Origin: Polytrichum commune
Taxonomy: Eukaryota; Streptophyta; Polytrichopsida; Polytrichales; Polytrichaceae
NCBI GenBank assembly: GCA_950295325.1
Contig: OX485803.1
Location: 24,116,001 to 24,180,000, forward strand
DNA length: 64,000 bases
Direction: 5' to 3'
Shown: in pieces, positions 1 through 12,272 of the stretch
Layout: every line of letters starts with the position of its first letter
How positions within the stretch are numbered: position 1 is the first letter of the stretch
Position numbers and translations under genes: made by a program
The notes under the pieces: model-generated
Databases searched by the model: none
What the model was told of the DNA's origin: nothing
The model's input: only the letters and a program-made list of their open reading frames with translations

Positions 1-679
1 GTGACACTCAATACATTGTTTGGTGTACCTTTTCCATATTAATCTACTCCAGAAATACAACCAAGACTCTCATCCTCAACCTATAGGGGAATAATGTTTA
101 CTAGAGCCCTTGAGCCACAATGGACGAGTGTAAATACACGAATGCACTGAATCCCAAACTGCGCACTGCTAGAATCTAGACCTAGAAACAAAACTAAAAT
201 AAGCTTAAATTGAGTTTTTCCTTGTTGTCAAAAATGATGGAGGTGCTTCTTGCACATCTACCAAAACATAATGTCCAAAACCCAAGACTAGATGGACCCC
301 CCCCAATTTAAGATATGATCAAGAGCACATTGTCCAGTGCAACCTCAAACCGCATGCAATGCTTCCCACATGTCTAAGGTAGAAATGTTCAACTCCATTG
401 ATTTAGTGATACATTCTTGGGTCTCAAAGCGATCTCTTAGTGATCTTAACTTAGTGCCCAGGGCGCCTCGGTGCCCACTGATAATATCATACATAGATGT
501 GTTGAAGTCAACACATTATTTTAAGTTCAATTTTAAATGGCAAAGGCCCTTCCAAATGGTAAGTCACAAAAATCATAACCTCAATGTTGATAAGGATGAT
601 TTTCATATTCAAAACTTCTAGGTTAATTACATGCTTTATTGACAATTTCACTTTGAGAATGAAATCCAAGTCAATTGAC

Positions 680-888
680 TACACCAAATATTGCATTTAG
701 TGTCACTTACTCTTTGGAGTTATATTTGTACTAATAGTATACAAATTTTACCATGTAAAGACGTTAATGTTCTACAATGTCCAAACAACCGATTAGATCT
801 TGTTGACAAAAATAATATTTACACAAAATAGTTATAGCATTATGTGATTCCAAATGGGAAGTGACATTAAAAACAATATTTGGTGCAC
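680..888. mobile_element. MITE, 'ACACTAAATAT' family
   Basis: About 209 bp. It begins TACACCAAATATTGCATTTA and ends with the inverted counterpart GACATTAAAAACAATATTTG followed by GTGCA. The internal landmark is a degenerate 'TTTGGA...TCCAAA' inverted pair just inside the ends. No coding capacity. It is the inverted-arm counterpart of the copy at 60,729-60,936. Confidence 0.6.
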
Positions 889-1225
889 TTACGAAGTGAA
901 AGTGAGCATATATATTTATATTGGGTTTTGGACCTTGAAGATGAGATGCGCTCAAAATGAGTTTTTGTGAACAATCAGCCTTCAACAATGCAAGAGCAAC
1001 ATATTTTTGAAGTCGAGCAGGCGGTGATCGTGGGTAGAGGGGCAAATAGGCAATGGCACAACCCTCTAATTATGAGGGGCCGTAATATAGGGATAGATAT
1101 GTGTTGGACCACCAAGGGTGGGTGTTGGGAAATGAAATCCTACACGATGCCACACATTTGTAAAGTCTATATAAACTCATTCACGGGGAAGGTGAAAACA
1201 CAATGACCTATTCTACCACCTAGAA

Positions 1226-1451
1226 CTACGCTAATTATTAAATTAATGTCACTTACTATTCGGATTTACACATGCTATTTTGTTTACTATAAATGTAATT
1301 TTTTAAATTTATGAAATAAAGATGTTAAAGTTTCACAATGTCCAAACAACCAATTTGACCTTTGTTGGCAAAAAAAAAAGATTTACAATACATAGTTACA
1401 GCATTGTGTAATTTCAAGTAGTAAGTGACACTCAATACATTGTTTGGTGTA
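1226..1451. mobile_element. MITE, 'ACACTAAATAT' family
   Basis: About 226 bp with the family pattern TGTCACTTACTATTcGGA near the left end and its inverted form AGTAAGTGACACTCAATACA near the right end. It corresponds to 60,170-60,389 on the other arm. The right terminus of a further copy is visible at 1-27, cut by the window edge. Confidence 0.55.
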
Positions 1452-2104
1452 CCTTTTCCATATTAATCTACTCCATAATTACAACCAAGACTCTCGTCCT
1501 CAACCTATAGGGGAATCATTTTTACTACAACCCCTTCAATCACAATGGACGAGTGTAAATACACGAATGCACTGAATCCCAAACTACGCATTGCTAGAAT
1601 CTAGACCTAGAAACAAAACTAAAATAAGCTTAAATTGAGTATTTCCTTGTTGTCAAAAATGACGGAGGTGCTTCTTGCACATCTACCAAAATATAATGTC
1701 CAAAACCCAAGACTAGATGGGACCTCCCCCCCCATTTTAGATATGACCTCGTACAACCTCGAACCTCGAACCACATGCAATGCTTCCCACATGTCTAAGG
1801 TAGAAGCGTCCAAATCCATTGATTTAGTGATCTATTTTTTAATCTCAAAGTGATCTCTTAGTGGCGCCGCGTCCTAGCTACAGTGACACGGCCATGCGGG
1901 TTCATGGGAAGGCAAGGGATTGGTAAAGGAGCCGGGGCGAAGACGATCGGCACCACCGGCATGTGACTTTCTGCACTCCAAGTTGTGCACATCAAGTTGC
2001 AGATTCTCCATTTTACTTCGAAGCTCCACATTCTCGGGAGGTGTTGGTGAGTTTGCAATGCAGGCGAGTGTTGGGGTTTGAGGTGAGCTTTAAGTTCAAT
2101 AAGG

Positions 2105-5100
2105 AACTCATTTGTGTGGCTGGTCCTCCACTACATGTCAGTTTGTGAATAGAATTGTGGAGCAGGTAGTAGGGAGTGCGGGTTCTGAATCATGTTCTTA
2201 CCATGTGATGCTGGACTGCTCCATTACTCGATTATTTGGTCACCTTAACAATACATTGCTGGGTGTTGGGGGGAATCCTCAGTGTACTGTGGGTGATGGA
2301 GACTTGAGGCACTTGGCAACTGGTTTGCGTTACAGAAGGTATCTGGCTGGGACGTTGGAGTGACTGTGGACGATTTGGTGGGTGGAAGTGTGAAGCGGCA
2401 GGGCGACCCACCACAATTACCATCTGCCTCAGAAATGGAGGGTTCCACCTTCACAAAGTAAACATTCAGACAACCCCAAGCCCTCTCGTTCTTTGTATCG
2501 GGTGCTACTTCTGTGTTTGCGGTTAATTGCTTAGATGTTGTGTTGTTTATTGCAATTAGTGGGCATCCTCAAGCATGAGCCTTGAGGAATTTGGAGCAGT
2601 TACGAGCTCCACGTAATGATTCCATGGCACACCTTGTTATTCAACTGCGATAGTGGAATAGAATCAGAAGTGGTCGGTGTTCTTAGACCCCTTTTGCACT
2701 AGAGTTTGCTTTGTAGTTTAGAGCACATCGAACCAAGCTAGGATTTCTGACAAGGATGAGCTCGAGTTGAGGTATTACGATTTTCGTGGGTCTGATGCTT
2801 GCTTTTTGGTAAGCTTCCATCCCAAGCCCAAAGCAAGGAGAGCTTGACCAAACCTGGAGCTCTCCATGGTTTGAGCAAGTGTAAAGTGGCCATGGCTAAA
2901 GTGAGATATGAGAGCAGGAATGGTACTAATACAACTAGGACAAATACAACTAACGAGTCCATGAGTTAATTTTCACGAAAGGTTCATGAGAGGATACAGT
3001 GGCATATCAATGAAACAAGATCGTTGTCAAGTGCCATGTCGAAGAAAGAAATCAGGCGGTGAACATCATGACTTTCTGATTCAGAATCATGTTTCTCCCC
3101 GATGAGTACTCCATCCATGCACTGTTCATAAAGCCGAAGCTTGTCTTGCACAATATTGGTGATTGGGGCCCTACAAACAGGGTAACTTTCAAAATGCTGA
3201 CAACATTCCATGCAAAGACTTGCATGGCCACCCACAACTTTGTAGATCACGGGTTGCTGTGCAAATCTCTGTCTTGGCTTCATGACTTAACTTAGTGACG
3301 CTAAGCGCTCTAGGGCAACCTTCTTGAACACAGAAGTGAAAGAGTTACACAATCCTCCTTAGTTAAATGCATGACATTTATGAGCACAACTTTGGCGATG
3401 AGAATAAATATTCTGAAATTACAAATCAGTTGCTATTGAGGATTCCCATTTGTTGCATCAGGTTCATCTGTTGATAACACCAATAACAGCCACCAACACA
3501 TTTTGCCATTAGCGGCCTTCCTAAAGCTGGTGTACATCAATGTGGATTGACTTAGTAAAAAAAAAAGGTCATATCCACTCCACTAGAATCAATATAAAGA
3601 AGTTTCTAAATCACAACATGTTTTGCACTAGAGCTTGAGTTGAGAGTTTGAGCTTGCAACTGTCGGGAGATTGATGCTTTGATTTGACAATGTTTGAGCT
3701 GAACATCAGAGCAATTCAAACTGGCAATGGTGAAGTGAGATATCAAAGGGGGGATGATACTCCTATCGATGTGGTCCAAAGATTCAGGGATTAAATGGCT
3801 TAAGTGTCCTGAACAACACTTTTTCCAGACTAGATTTCGTCATGTCAATATGTGAAGCCACGCTGAAAGTGGACATGTATAGTGTGCTGTGATATTGCGC
3901 ACAGTGGCCTTTAGTAGAATATACAAGTAATGTTTCCTTGCAACGTTGTTGATGTCTGTATTCAAAAAGCTAGGGAAACCCTATTTACCCATAGTCCTTG
4001 CAATTTTGAATCATTAGATCAAATAAAACTCGTTAGGAAGTTCAATATCAAACCTGGATGGTGTCTGTGAAGCATACCATAATGCATGCGTTGCCCAGGA
4101 TGAGGAGCATGACACTCGTCATGATGAACCTTATTTTGTGGTGGTTGTCATGGTCCTTGTGCAATGGATCTACTGTCATGGACACGAGGAATGGGTATGC
4201 ACCAAAAGTAATTTAGTGGCTGGTCCTGGACAATTTTTCATTTTGTGAATAGAATTGTGAAGCAGGTAGTAAGGGCTGTGGGTTCTGATTCTTGCTCTTA
4301 ACACGTGGTGTTGGACTACTTCATTACTCAATTATTTGATCACCTTATTATAACATTACTGGGTGTTGGGGAAATCCTCAGTATATTGTGGGTGATGAAG
4401 ACTTGAGGCGCTTGGCAGCTGGTTTGTGTCTTAGAAAGTATTTGGCTGGAGCGTTTGAGTAACTGTGGACGATTTGGTGGGTGGAGGTGTGAAGCAGCAG
4501 GGCTACCCACCACAATTACCATCTACCTCAGAAATGGAGGGTTCCACCTTCACAAAGTAAGCATTCAGACAATCCCAAGCATCTGGTTTTTTGTATCAGG
4601 GGTTACTTCTATGTTTGCGGTTAATTGCTCAAATGTTGTGTTGTTCAGGGCAATTAGTGGGCATCCTCAAGTAGGAGCCTTGATGACTTTGGAACAATTA
4701 CGAGCTCCACGTAATGTTTCCATGGTACACCTTGTTATTCTTCTACAAGAGCTAGCAGAATAAAATTAGAAGTGGTTGGTGTTCTTAGACTCCCTTTGCA
4801 CTAGAGCTCGAGTTGAGATATTACGATTTTCGTGTGTGTGATAGTTGTTTTTTGGCAAGCTTCCATCCCAAGCCCAAGGTAATGAGAGCTTGACCAAACT
4901 TGGAACTCTTTATGGTTTGATCAAGTGTAAAATAGCCATAGCTAAAGTGAGATACAAAAGTGGAAATGAATACTAACATAACTAAGACAAATACAACTAA
5001 AGAGTCAATGAGTTAACCTTATAAAAGGTTCATAAGATCTTGAGTTGAGAGCACGACCTTGCAATTCTCAGGAGATTAATGCTTTCATTTGACAATGCTT

Positions 5101-5650
5101 GAGCAGAAGCTCAAAGTATTCGGAGCTTGCCCTATTTTTAGCAAATCTAAACTGACAATGGTGAAAGTGAGATTTGAAAGGGGGACGGGTACTAAGATTC
5201 AAAGATTCAGGGGTGAGATGGGTCGAGTGCCCCAAACAATACTTTTTCCAGATTAGACTGTGTCATGTCACTATGAAGAAATAACTCTGAAAGCCTAAGT
5301 GCATAGCGTTTCGTAAGACTGCGTACGGTAGCATATAGTAAAAAACACGAGAAATGTTTACTGGTAACGTTGCAGGCATCTGTGTATTCAGAAACCGGGG
5401 TATCCTATTTACCCATAGTCCTTGCAATTTAGAACCAATAGATCAAAGAAAACTCGGTGGTAAGTTCATTATCAGACCTGAATGGTGTGTATGAAGAACA
5501 CCATAATGCACGTGCTGCCCATGATGAGGAGCACAATGCTCGTCATGGTGATCTTCATTTTGTGGCCGTTGTCATTGTTCTTGGGTAATGGATCCAGTGT
5601 CTTGAACACTTGGAATGGGTACGCACCAAAAGCAAGTTTATGAGGTTAGG
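2105..5650. repeat. Two-copy direct duplication of a non-coding block
   Basis: Copy one (about 2,105-4,204) and copy two (about 4,205-5,650) share long stretches. Examples are 2,107-2,960 against 4,213-5,010, and 3,950-4,205 against 5,390-5,640. Copy two lacks the roughly 640-bp RING-containing segment found at about 2,990-3,630 of copy one. The right arm (47,810-49,690) has one copy, closer to copy one. No intact gene is visible in either. Confidence 0.65.
2984..3283 (-). pseudogene. RING-finger gene fragment (E3 ligase-like)
   Basis: The minus frame contains GGHASLCMECCQHFESYPVC followed by RAPI. This is the second half of a C3HC4 RING domain (H-x2-x-C-x2-C ... C-x2-C-R-x-P-I) as in the C-terminal RING of plant E3 ubiquitin ligases. 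The first zinc-binding cysteine pair is not present in this frame, and no other ligase exon is found nearby. The segment is absent from the neighbouring repeat copy at 4.2-5.65 kb, so it looks inserted or captured. It continues about 35 residues past the RING with an acidic 'SESES' run. Parent gene unknown. Confidence 0.5.
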
Positions 5651-7973
5651 TTTAGTGGTATTTCTTTAATCACTCAAATGATCACACAAGCTTTGTCTCC
5701 TCTGATTATGTTCTGTATTGAATATAGGTTGGTGTCTACATTTTGAGCACATAGTTGAATTTCATCCTTACATGTGACTTTGTGGTGTTTATATGCAATT
5801 AAAGTCCTTGTCGTACATTATAGATGAAGATGGATGTCATTCTTAACAAGTAGAAATTGATCTGGAAATGAGCACAAGAATCCGATAGAGTCTTGAATCA
5901 CATGGGAATGAGGTGAACAATGTTATATAGACATGGATTTTGGGCGGATGGAGGAAACCCAAAAATGCGAGAAATTGGTTGTTGGCCAAAGTGAATTGAT
6001 GTAGTGCAAGATAGCATGACTAGAACATGTAGTGTGCTTTCATTGGACTTGTGGATTATATGTGTTTGTCACCTCTTTCAATCTCTCTTGTATTGCGCAT
6101 GTCCTCTAATTTTGGACTCATATTGTGGATGTAGCAAGGGTTGGTATTTTGAAGGTTAACCTACTCACTGGTACTCCAACTGCATTAGCGAAAATAATTA
6201 TGTTGGGGTCCGTACTACAAAAGCAACATAGAACCTGATACTTGTGCATATTGACAAGGTGGAGCATGGACATTACTAGGCATCTTTGCTACTTGCAACA
6301 ACTTTGGAAGCATGGAGGAGATTACCAAGTTCCTTTTAGTCCAAGATGTCTTGTGAGAATTCGGTTGTGCATTAAAAGGGATATCCTAGTATAGCAATGT
6401 CGTCTTTATGTCTAGGTATGCATTCTCCCTTTTCGAAGTTGAGCATTGTCTCGGGTAGCTATCACGTTCCTTGGTGATAGGAGGTTACAAAATATGGTCA
6501 AATTGTCATCATTGTCATTGTCGTGTAGATAATGACTCAAGTTGATTTGATGAAATAAAAGGAACGAAAACGTTACATGTTTTTCCCATTTTGAGAATTA
6601 TCATTGTGGATACTCAGCTTAAGTTAGTCACTATATTTGTTGGACTTGATTGAACCATGTCAACATCCATTAATGATTTATGTTTGGATTCAATTTACAT
6701 GAAGTTGTAGAAAATATCATATGTTTAGGGAATGAATTGCTCAATGGCTGGTTTGTAGCATTTATGGAATTTTGTCCGTCTCCATTGTCAAATAAGAATT
6801 GGGAAAATCATTATCATCTCACATAGTGTATTGCTACATGTAATGGTTGCACCATCCATCCATAATCATAACATATGAAAATTTAGATAGCGAAATGTCC
6901 AATCCAAAATTCCTTAACCTTGGGTACGGTATTGAGGTTTTGACATCTTATTTGCTGAGGTACATGTTTGCAAATTAAAGATCTATGGAAGTCTTACTCA
7001 TTTATGCAATTAGCAATAACCATCTTGAACTTATGTATGTTTTGTTTTCCTTAGGTATAGATATTACCATAATGGAGGTTTAAGTAATTTGGGAAAGTTG
7101 AAAAATATTAGATCAAGTTAAATTACTTATATGTTAGTTTGTTTTTCATGTCCCTAATGTTTGAACAATACAAATGTTATAAGAAGCAAAGTTGGTACTT
7201 GGTAAGTTTGAAAGGCGCCATTGTACTATAACAACAATGACCTAGTTGAAGTGAACATTATAGTGGTCATTGTATAATGTGCGGATTTCATATACTTAAC
7301 CTTCATACCAAATAGTATTATGTTAAAATCCACAAGTAAGCAAGCAAAAAAAGATCAAAGGAGAAAAAACAAGTCCATTTTAGAAAGCAAAAGAAAGGAA
7401 AGCTTAGTATGCACAACTAGGACATCCTTAAGACTAAGGTTTGTTGGATGTCATGTGGCTTCTTTGACTTGCATGTATCATCAAGAAATTGCTTTGATAC
7501 TAGCGTAAACCATTATATCAAACCATTTGAATGCTTTTGGGTCATACAATTGGATGCCGACGAAGGAAAATTGATCACAAAAGTAACCCTCAATAATGAC
7601 AAATAGAAGTTTGATGTCAAATGCTTCATGAAATCATGAACATATCTCATCTACAATGATGTCATTGGGTGGACAAAATTTTGTCGGGGTTGTAAATTGA
7701 TAGATTCGCTACTTGAATAAATTCAGTTCCTATTCATCAGATTTTACATTCGAATAAAGATTAGCATCTATACCTTATAATGAAATTTCCTATCTTCTTT
7801 CATCAATTAGTGTCGATGTTGTAGATTTTCCATTAGTGTTTAATGTTTCTTGTGGGATTTATAGGTTCAAATTCTACTGAGGATGCTCATCAACAATTAC
7901 AAACGATCTTCAAGCGAAGAATACCTTGAATATTGCAATTGAAATTATTTACAACTATATCATATCTCTCAAA
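5651..7973. other. Non-coding arm sequence upstream of NLR copy A
   Basis: About 2.3 kb, AT-rich and collinear with 45,683-47,760 on the other arm. The short frame at 7,320-7,508 has a counterpart at 46,060-46,260, but the two are not similar along their length and show indels, so it is unlikely to be coding. This region should contain the promoter and any 5' exon of the NLR gene. A possible upstream exon precedes 7,926: in copy B the frame stays open back to 45,814, while copy A has lost one A at about 7,905, which closes that frame. No core promoter could be assigned. Confidence 0.5.
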
Positions 7974-8573
7974 ATGGCAAATGCTTTGCGGCTAGCAATG
8001 GGTATTGTGGAATTTCCCGAAATATTATCGAGGGAAGAAGTGTTGAATAGAAGGCAATGTGAGAATTTGCTTTCCAACATTCAAAAGGGTGTGGAAATAT
8101 TGCAAACCATCCCCAATGTTCCAGCCCAAGTGTGTAATGAAGCACAAAAAGATTTATTTCGTATTGTGAACAAAGGAAGGGTGCTAATTGAGGAATGTTG
8201 CAATGAGAATTGGGTTCTTGCTATAGTGATGCAATTGAACAACAAAGAGTGGTTCAGAGAATTACTTTTGGACTTTGAATCTTGTTTCCACACATTGTGT
8301 GATATATCTTGCCATTACAATCCCCTTAAAAAGGAAAGAATTCTTGCGATTAAGGATGATGCAACATTCTGCCCCACATCCATCGATGACGTTGAAGAGG
8401 ACCAAACTTCAATATGTGGAAGGCTTTCCAAGCATTTGGACTCATGCAACATTGAAAATTGCAAAGATTGCCGACTTGGGGGATACCTCGAGGAATATCT
8501 AAGGAGTCTGCAACGCATTGAAGGTGGTGAATTGGTTGATATTGTTTTTCCTTATAATTATCCTCATCCGTAA
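7974..8573 (+). CDS. NLR copy A: N-terminal helical domain, truncated by a stop
   Basis: The frame encodes about 199 residues before TAA at 8,571. It begins MANALRLAMGIVEFPEIL and includes the helical run NRRQCENLLSNIQKGVEI and cysteine-rich segments (ECC, CxxC near the end). In copy B this region continues without a stop into the kinase. The helical, Cys-containing N-terminus preceding a TKL kinase resembles the N-terminal bundle seen in plant MLKL-like and related TKL proteins; this is a resemblance, not a demonstrated homology. The frame upstream to 7,926 is open but lacks an ATG. Confidence 0.6.
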   Translation: MANALRLAMGIVEFPEILSREEVLNRRQCENLLSNIQKGVEILQTIPNVPAQVCNEAQKDLFRIVNKGRVLIEECCNENWVLAIVMQLNNKEWFRELLLDFESCFHTLCDISCHYNPLKKERILAIKDDATFCPTSIDDVEEDQTSICGRLSKHLDSCNIENCKDCRLGGYLEEYLRSLQRIEGGELVDIVFPYNYPHP

Positions 8574-9605
8574 TATGGAGATCCACCGCATATGTTGGGA
8601 GAGTATAATGCAGGGGTTGTATACTTGACAAATTGGTTGGGTGTGAGGTGTGCAACAAAGGTGATTGACATTTGTGGTCGTGAGCATGCAAATCAATGTT
8701 GGAAAGAAGCAAGTATTTTGGGAGGTTTGAATCATCCAAATATCATCAAGTTTTTGTGTTGTGGTTTTCATGAGGCCTACAATCAATTTGAGCTTGTAAT
8801 GGAAATCGGAAAGACAACCCTATCACAACATTTAGGTGCACAAAGTCCTTTGAAAGAGATGGATGCCGTGGACATTATGTTACAAATTGCAAAAGGAATG
8901 TGCTACCTTCATGATATGAAGGTAGCACATCGTGATCTAAGGCCCGCACATGTTGTTGTGGCTCCTTCATATGATTCGCAATTGGTTAATTCCAAGTGCA
9001 TTGATGTGAAATTAAAGGATTTTGGTTTTTCAAAGGTGGAAGTGAGGCATTCTCCAGAAGTGCCCACGGGGCGAAACATAGGGACTTCTGGATACATGGC
9101 GCCCGAGGTCATGGCATGGAAATTGTCAAAGGTTGATGCATTGAAAGCCGATGTGTTTAGTTTTGGCATGATGTGTTCCGATATTCTTTCAGGAGAGAAA
9201 CCTTTTTTTGGTTTGCTTTCTGAATATCATAAGTACATACACGAATCCAAGAGGCCAAAGCTTCCTACAACCTATTCTGAGGTATTGAGATCATTAGTGC
9301 ATGAATGTTGGTCTTTAGATCCATCCAAAAGACCCACGTTTCTTGACATTCACAAAAGGCTTGCAAAATTGAAGAACGCAATGCTGAAAGGCTCGCTTGA
9401 GATTACAAGAGTTACAAATGACACAACCGGTGTTTTTTGGCAAGATTTTTTATCATACTCTTTATCAAGCTTTTGGCAAGTCCTTCTCAAGTGCATGCAA
9501 TGGTTATGGTTCATGTCCCAACTTCACCATTTTGACAATTCAACATCGATTTCAAGCATCCAAGAGAATTGTACTGACTCATCATCATATCCGCTATATA
9601 TGGAG
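8574..9605 (+). pseudogene. NLR copy A: protein kinase domain (downstream of stop)
   Basis: The frame continues in register with 7,974-8,573 after the stop. Kinase landmarks: CATKVI (beta-3 Lys), HRDLRPAHVVV where the usual form is HRDLKPxN, DFG (in LKDFGFSK), GYMAPEV and a C-lobe with DVFSFGMMCSDIL. The catalytic-loop Asn that helps hold Mg is replaced by His, and the usual Lys by Arg, so this copy looks catalytically impaired even if translated. The exon ends at 9,605 before GTGAGT. An internal ATG at 8,592 could start a separate product, but nothing suggests it is used. Confidence 0.75.
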
Positions 9606-9722
9606 GTGAGTACATTGTGAAATTGTGAATCAAGCCAAAACACTTTGAATTAAATTGGGAGAAGTTAGTGGACCTCCTAAGGTCGATCATTTGATCATCA
9701 CTGACTCTATAAATTCTTGTAG

Positions 9723-10757
9723 GTCAAGGCTGATAACATGATGGAATCATCGATATTGATCGGAGTTCAAGGAAAATTGCCCCAATTGGAAAGAAAACTA
9801 CAAAGGGTTGGTAGACTAGGAATCATCGGCATGGGAGGAATTGGCAAATCAACATTGGCTAAAGCTTTGAGTGACCACATCTCCCACCACTTTGATGTAG
9901 TGTGTTTTGTATTGGACTTGAAGAATGAGATTTGTACATTTGCATTAAAATACAAGTCAAGAGACATGCAAGACTCCCCTCCTCAAGCAAAAACATTGAA
10001 GAAAGCAAGTGATATATTGAAACATGTTCAAAAAACAAACAAAATACTCCTCGTGGTGGACAATGTGAGCAATCAAAGTCAACTACGTCAATTACTGGAC
10101 GATAGCATGTTCGAAGATGTTGATGGCATGAGATTGATTGCAAGTTCTCGTGATTGGAACTCTTTGAAGCAACATGTACCCATGGTTGGCAAAGTAGACA
10201 TGCAAACCTTGGAAGGGGACCAACCTATGAAGTTATTTTCAAGTCGTGCCTTTGGGACGGACCAATCATGTTTACCATATTTGGAACATGTGGTTGAAAA
10301 TATTGTGAATGCATGTTGTGGACTTCCTTTGAGTTTGGAGGTGATGGGCACATGCATGCAAGGGGAGACACGATTGAGAATATGGGAGCGAACCTCACAT
10401 AGATTGTTGAGGGCGAAACATGATGGAAGTCCAAATGAGAAACTTTGGAAGACATTGAGGATAAGCTTTGATGAGCTAACTATTGAAGAAAAAAACATGT
10501 TTCTAGACATAGCTTGTTTCTTTTGCAAAGATGTGTTTACAACAAAAGAAACATTTCTTAGAATGTTCGATGGGAATGCCCGAGAAATCTTGGAAAGCCT
10601 TCACAACAAATCATTGGTAAAAGTAGACGAGTGGGATCATCTTAACATGCACAATCATTTGCGTGATATGGGTCGTATGATCACAGAAACAAAATTTCCA
10701 GGAACTCGACTTTGGGATTTAAGTTACCCCGCATTTGCCAATCATTGTAAACAAAAG
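9723..10757 (+). CDS. NLR copy A: NB-ARC exon
   Basis: 345 codons, the same length as the copy B exon, following an AG acceptor at 9,721-9,722. Motifs in order: P-loop GMGGIGKST, Walker B ILLVVDNV, RNBS-B LIASSRDW, GLPLSLEVMG (GLPL), RNBS-D MFLDIACFF, and MHN in place of MHD (LNMHNHLRDMG). NB-ARC is an ADP/ATP switch in plant immune receptors, with the MHD Asp contributing to the resting state. The exon is intact, but it lies downstream of the stop at 8,571. The frame stays open past the donor at 10,758 to 10,799, which is probably intronic. Confidence 0.85.
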
Positions 10758-10928
10758 GTGTGCAATTCAATTTTTGTGAAGGCTGATGTGCAATATTAAA
10801 TTCCTTAAGTAATAAATGTATTAGGTAGCATAAGTTGTATCCTAGTTGTATGTATTGTTGTTGTATATTCGTTTTGTCATTTGAAATGGAAAGAAAGCAA
10901 ACTTACGTGCCTTTGTTTATGTGTGTAG

Positions 10929-12272
10929 GGCACAGAACTTGTCCAATGCCTTTCATTCACAGAGTTGCAACGCAAATCTAAGTATGAAGTAGATGTTGAC
11001 TTCCAACATATGGAGGAGCTACGTATATTAAATGTCCAATGTTGTAACAATATTGACCTACTTTCATCTATTGTCAAAGAATCACCTAATCTAATATGCT
11101 TGAGGATGCACTTTTCAACCTCGAAAATTCCTTCTTCAATGGAGAAAAATGAATTTATCGAGAAGTTTTGGAATCGTTCCCAATCTAATTTCCAAAACTT
11201 GCGCGTATTAGAGGTGTTTGATTGTGACTTCTCAGGATCACTATCATGTGAATATTTGAAGGTGATGCCCTTGAGGGCAATAACCTTTTCGTCTTGCCAA
11301 AACATAGAAGGATTACTCAATGAGGTTGTGAAATTCTCAACCTTGGAATCATTGACTATCACAAGATGCACTGATTTGGAAAAGATACATGAAGGATTGT
11401 GCAACCTCTACAGATTGGAGGAATTGACGTTTTCAAAATGTGGGTCTTTGAGGAAGATACCAGAGGGATTTGGTGGCTTGGTGAGTCTCAAAAAACTTGA
11501 CATGAGTGAATGTGAGGCTTTGGAAGAGTTGCCTCTCGGATTGACCAACCTCTTTGCCTTGGAGGAGTTGAATATATCGCATTGTTTGTCTTTGAAAAAG
11601 ATACCAGAAGGATTTGGTGGTTTAGCAAGTCTCAAGAAACTTTATATGTGGGAATGCTCAAAGGTTTGGGCAGAGTTTGCTTTGGGATTGACCAACCTTT
11701 GTGCTTTGGAGGAGTTGGCTTTCTCGAGATGTCGGTCTTCGAGGAAGTTTCCGGAAGATTCTGGTGGCTTAACAAGTCTCAAGTAACTTAAGATGTGGGA
11801 AAGTGAGGCTTTTGGAGTAGTTTCCTCTCGGATCGACTAACCTCTCTATGTTGGAGGAATTAAATTTCTCATAATGTTTGTCTTCGAGGGAGATACTAGA
11901 AGAAGTTGATGGCTTGTCAAGTCTTGGGGAACTTAAGGTGTGGGAATGTGAGGCTTTGGAGGTGTTTTTTCTAGAACAGACCAACCTCTTTGCATGGGAT
12001 GAGTTGTATTTCTCGAAACGTCGATCTTTGAGGACTTTACGGGAAGGATCTAGTGGCTTGACAAGTCTCAAGAAACTTGACATGAGCAATTATGAGGCTT
12101 TTGAGGAGTTTTGTCTCGGATTGTCCAACCTTTGTGCCTTGGAGGAGTTGATTTCTCTTCGTGTTTATATTCAAGGAAGATACGGGAAGGATTTGGCAGT
12201 TCAAATTTTGAATAAGACAAAATCCAAGGAAACACTCAAGGAGGATTTTAGAGGTGATCTTTATATCGTCTA
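10929..12272 (+). pseudogene. NLR copy A: LRR exon, decayed
   Basis: The exon follows GTGTGTAG at 10,921-10,928 and is open to the TAA at 11,784-11,786. It holds irregular LRRs followed by 24-residue repeats of the type EFPLGLTNLCALEELNLSKC. After the stop, recognisable LRR sequence continues with frame changes (a second open piece at 11,878-12,272, GLTSLKKLDMS-type repeats). The AAA-to-TAA change lies in a 'SLKKL' repeat position. Solo LTR 12,345-14,093 begins about 70 bp past the last LRR remnant. Confidence 0.8.

Larger units (their letters stand above)
1..1860. repeat. Tandem macro-repeat units, left end
   Basis: The sequence at 1-230 recurs at 1,421-1,640, and that at 353-400 recurs at 1,772-1,820, giving a period near 1,420 bp. 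Each unit carries two MITE-like palindromic insertions. The same units lie inverted at 57,837-62,090. Short ORFs here (for example 337-621 and 967-1,206) have no recognisable protein features and recur only as part of the repeat, so I treat the block as non-coding. Confidence 0.75.
1..12272. repeat. Left arm of a large inverted duplication
   Basis: This arm matches the reverse complement of about 41,575-61,950. Anchors seen by eye: 1,870-2,060 with 49,490-49,680; 2,740-2,960 with 48,580-48,800; 3,950-4,210 with 47,810-48,090; 5,700-6,100 with 47,380-47,760; 7,926-11,790 with 41,575-45,730. A 160-bp stretch of the kinase region (around 8,740-8,880) differs at about five positions, roughly 97% identity, while non-coding parts differ more. 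The left arm holds a second, diverged copy of its 2.1-4.2 kb block at 4.2-5.65 kb that the right arm lacks. The outer end runs off the window. Confidence 0.85.
7974..12272 (+). pseudogene. Kinase-NB-ARC-LRR resistance-type gene, copy A (broken)
   Basis: Three phase-0 exons can be read: 7,974-9,605, 9,723-10,757 and 10,929 onward, with introns of 117 and 171 bp bounded by GT...AG. Domain order is a helical N-terminal domain, a TKL-like kinase, NB-ARC and LRRs, as in the kinase-NLR class known from mosses. Family members are intracellular immune receptors, so the role here is inferred. Lesions relative to copy B: GAA to TAA at 8,571-8,573 (Glu to stop before the kinase), AAA to TAA at 11,784-11,786 inside the LRRs, then frameshifts to 12,272. 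The kinase and MHD motifs are also altered. ATG at 7,974 (context AAAATGGC) is the first good start shared with copy B. I judge it non-functional as a full-length receptor. Confidence 0.85.

Noticed and set aside
967-1206. 79-codon ORF also found at 60,410-60,649
   Set aside because: Part of the macro-repeat; it recurs because the DNA is repeated and shows no protein features.
7320-7508. Small gene upstream of NLR copy A, with a partner at 46,060-46,260
   Set aside because: The frames are similar for only about 20 residues and differ by indels between the arms; no coding conservation.
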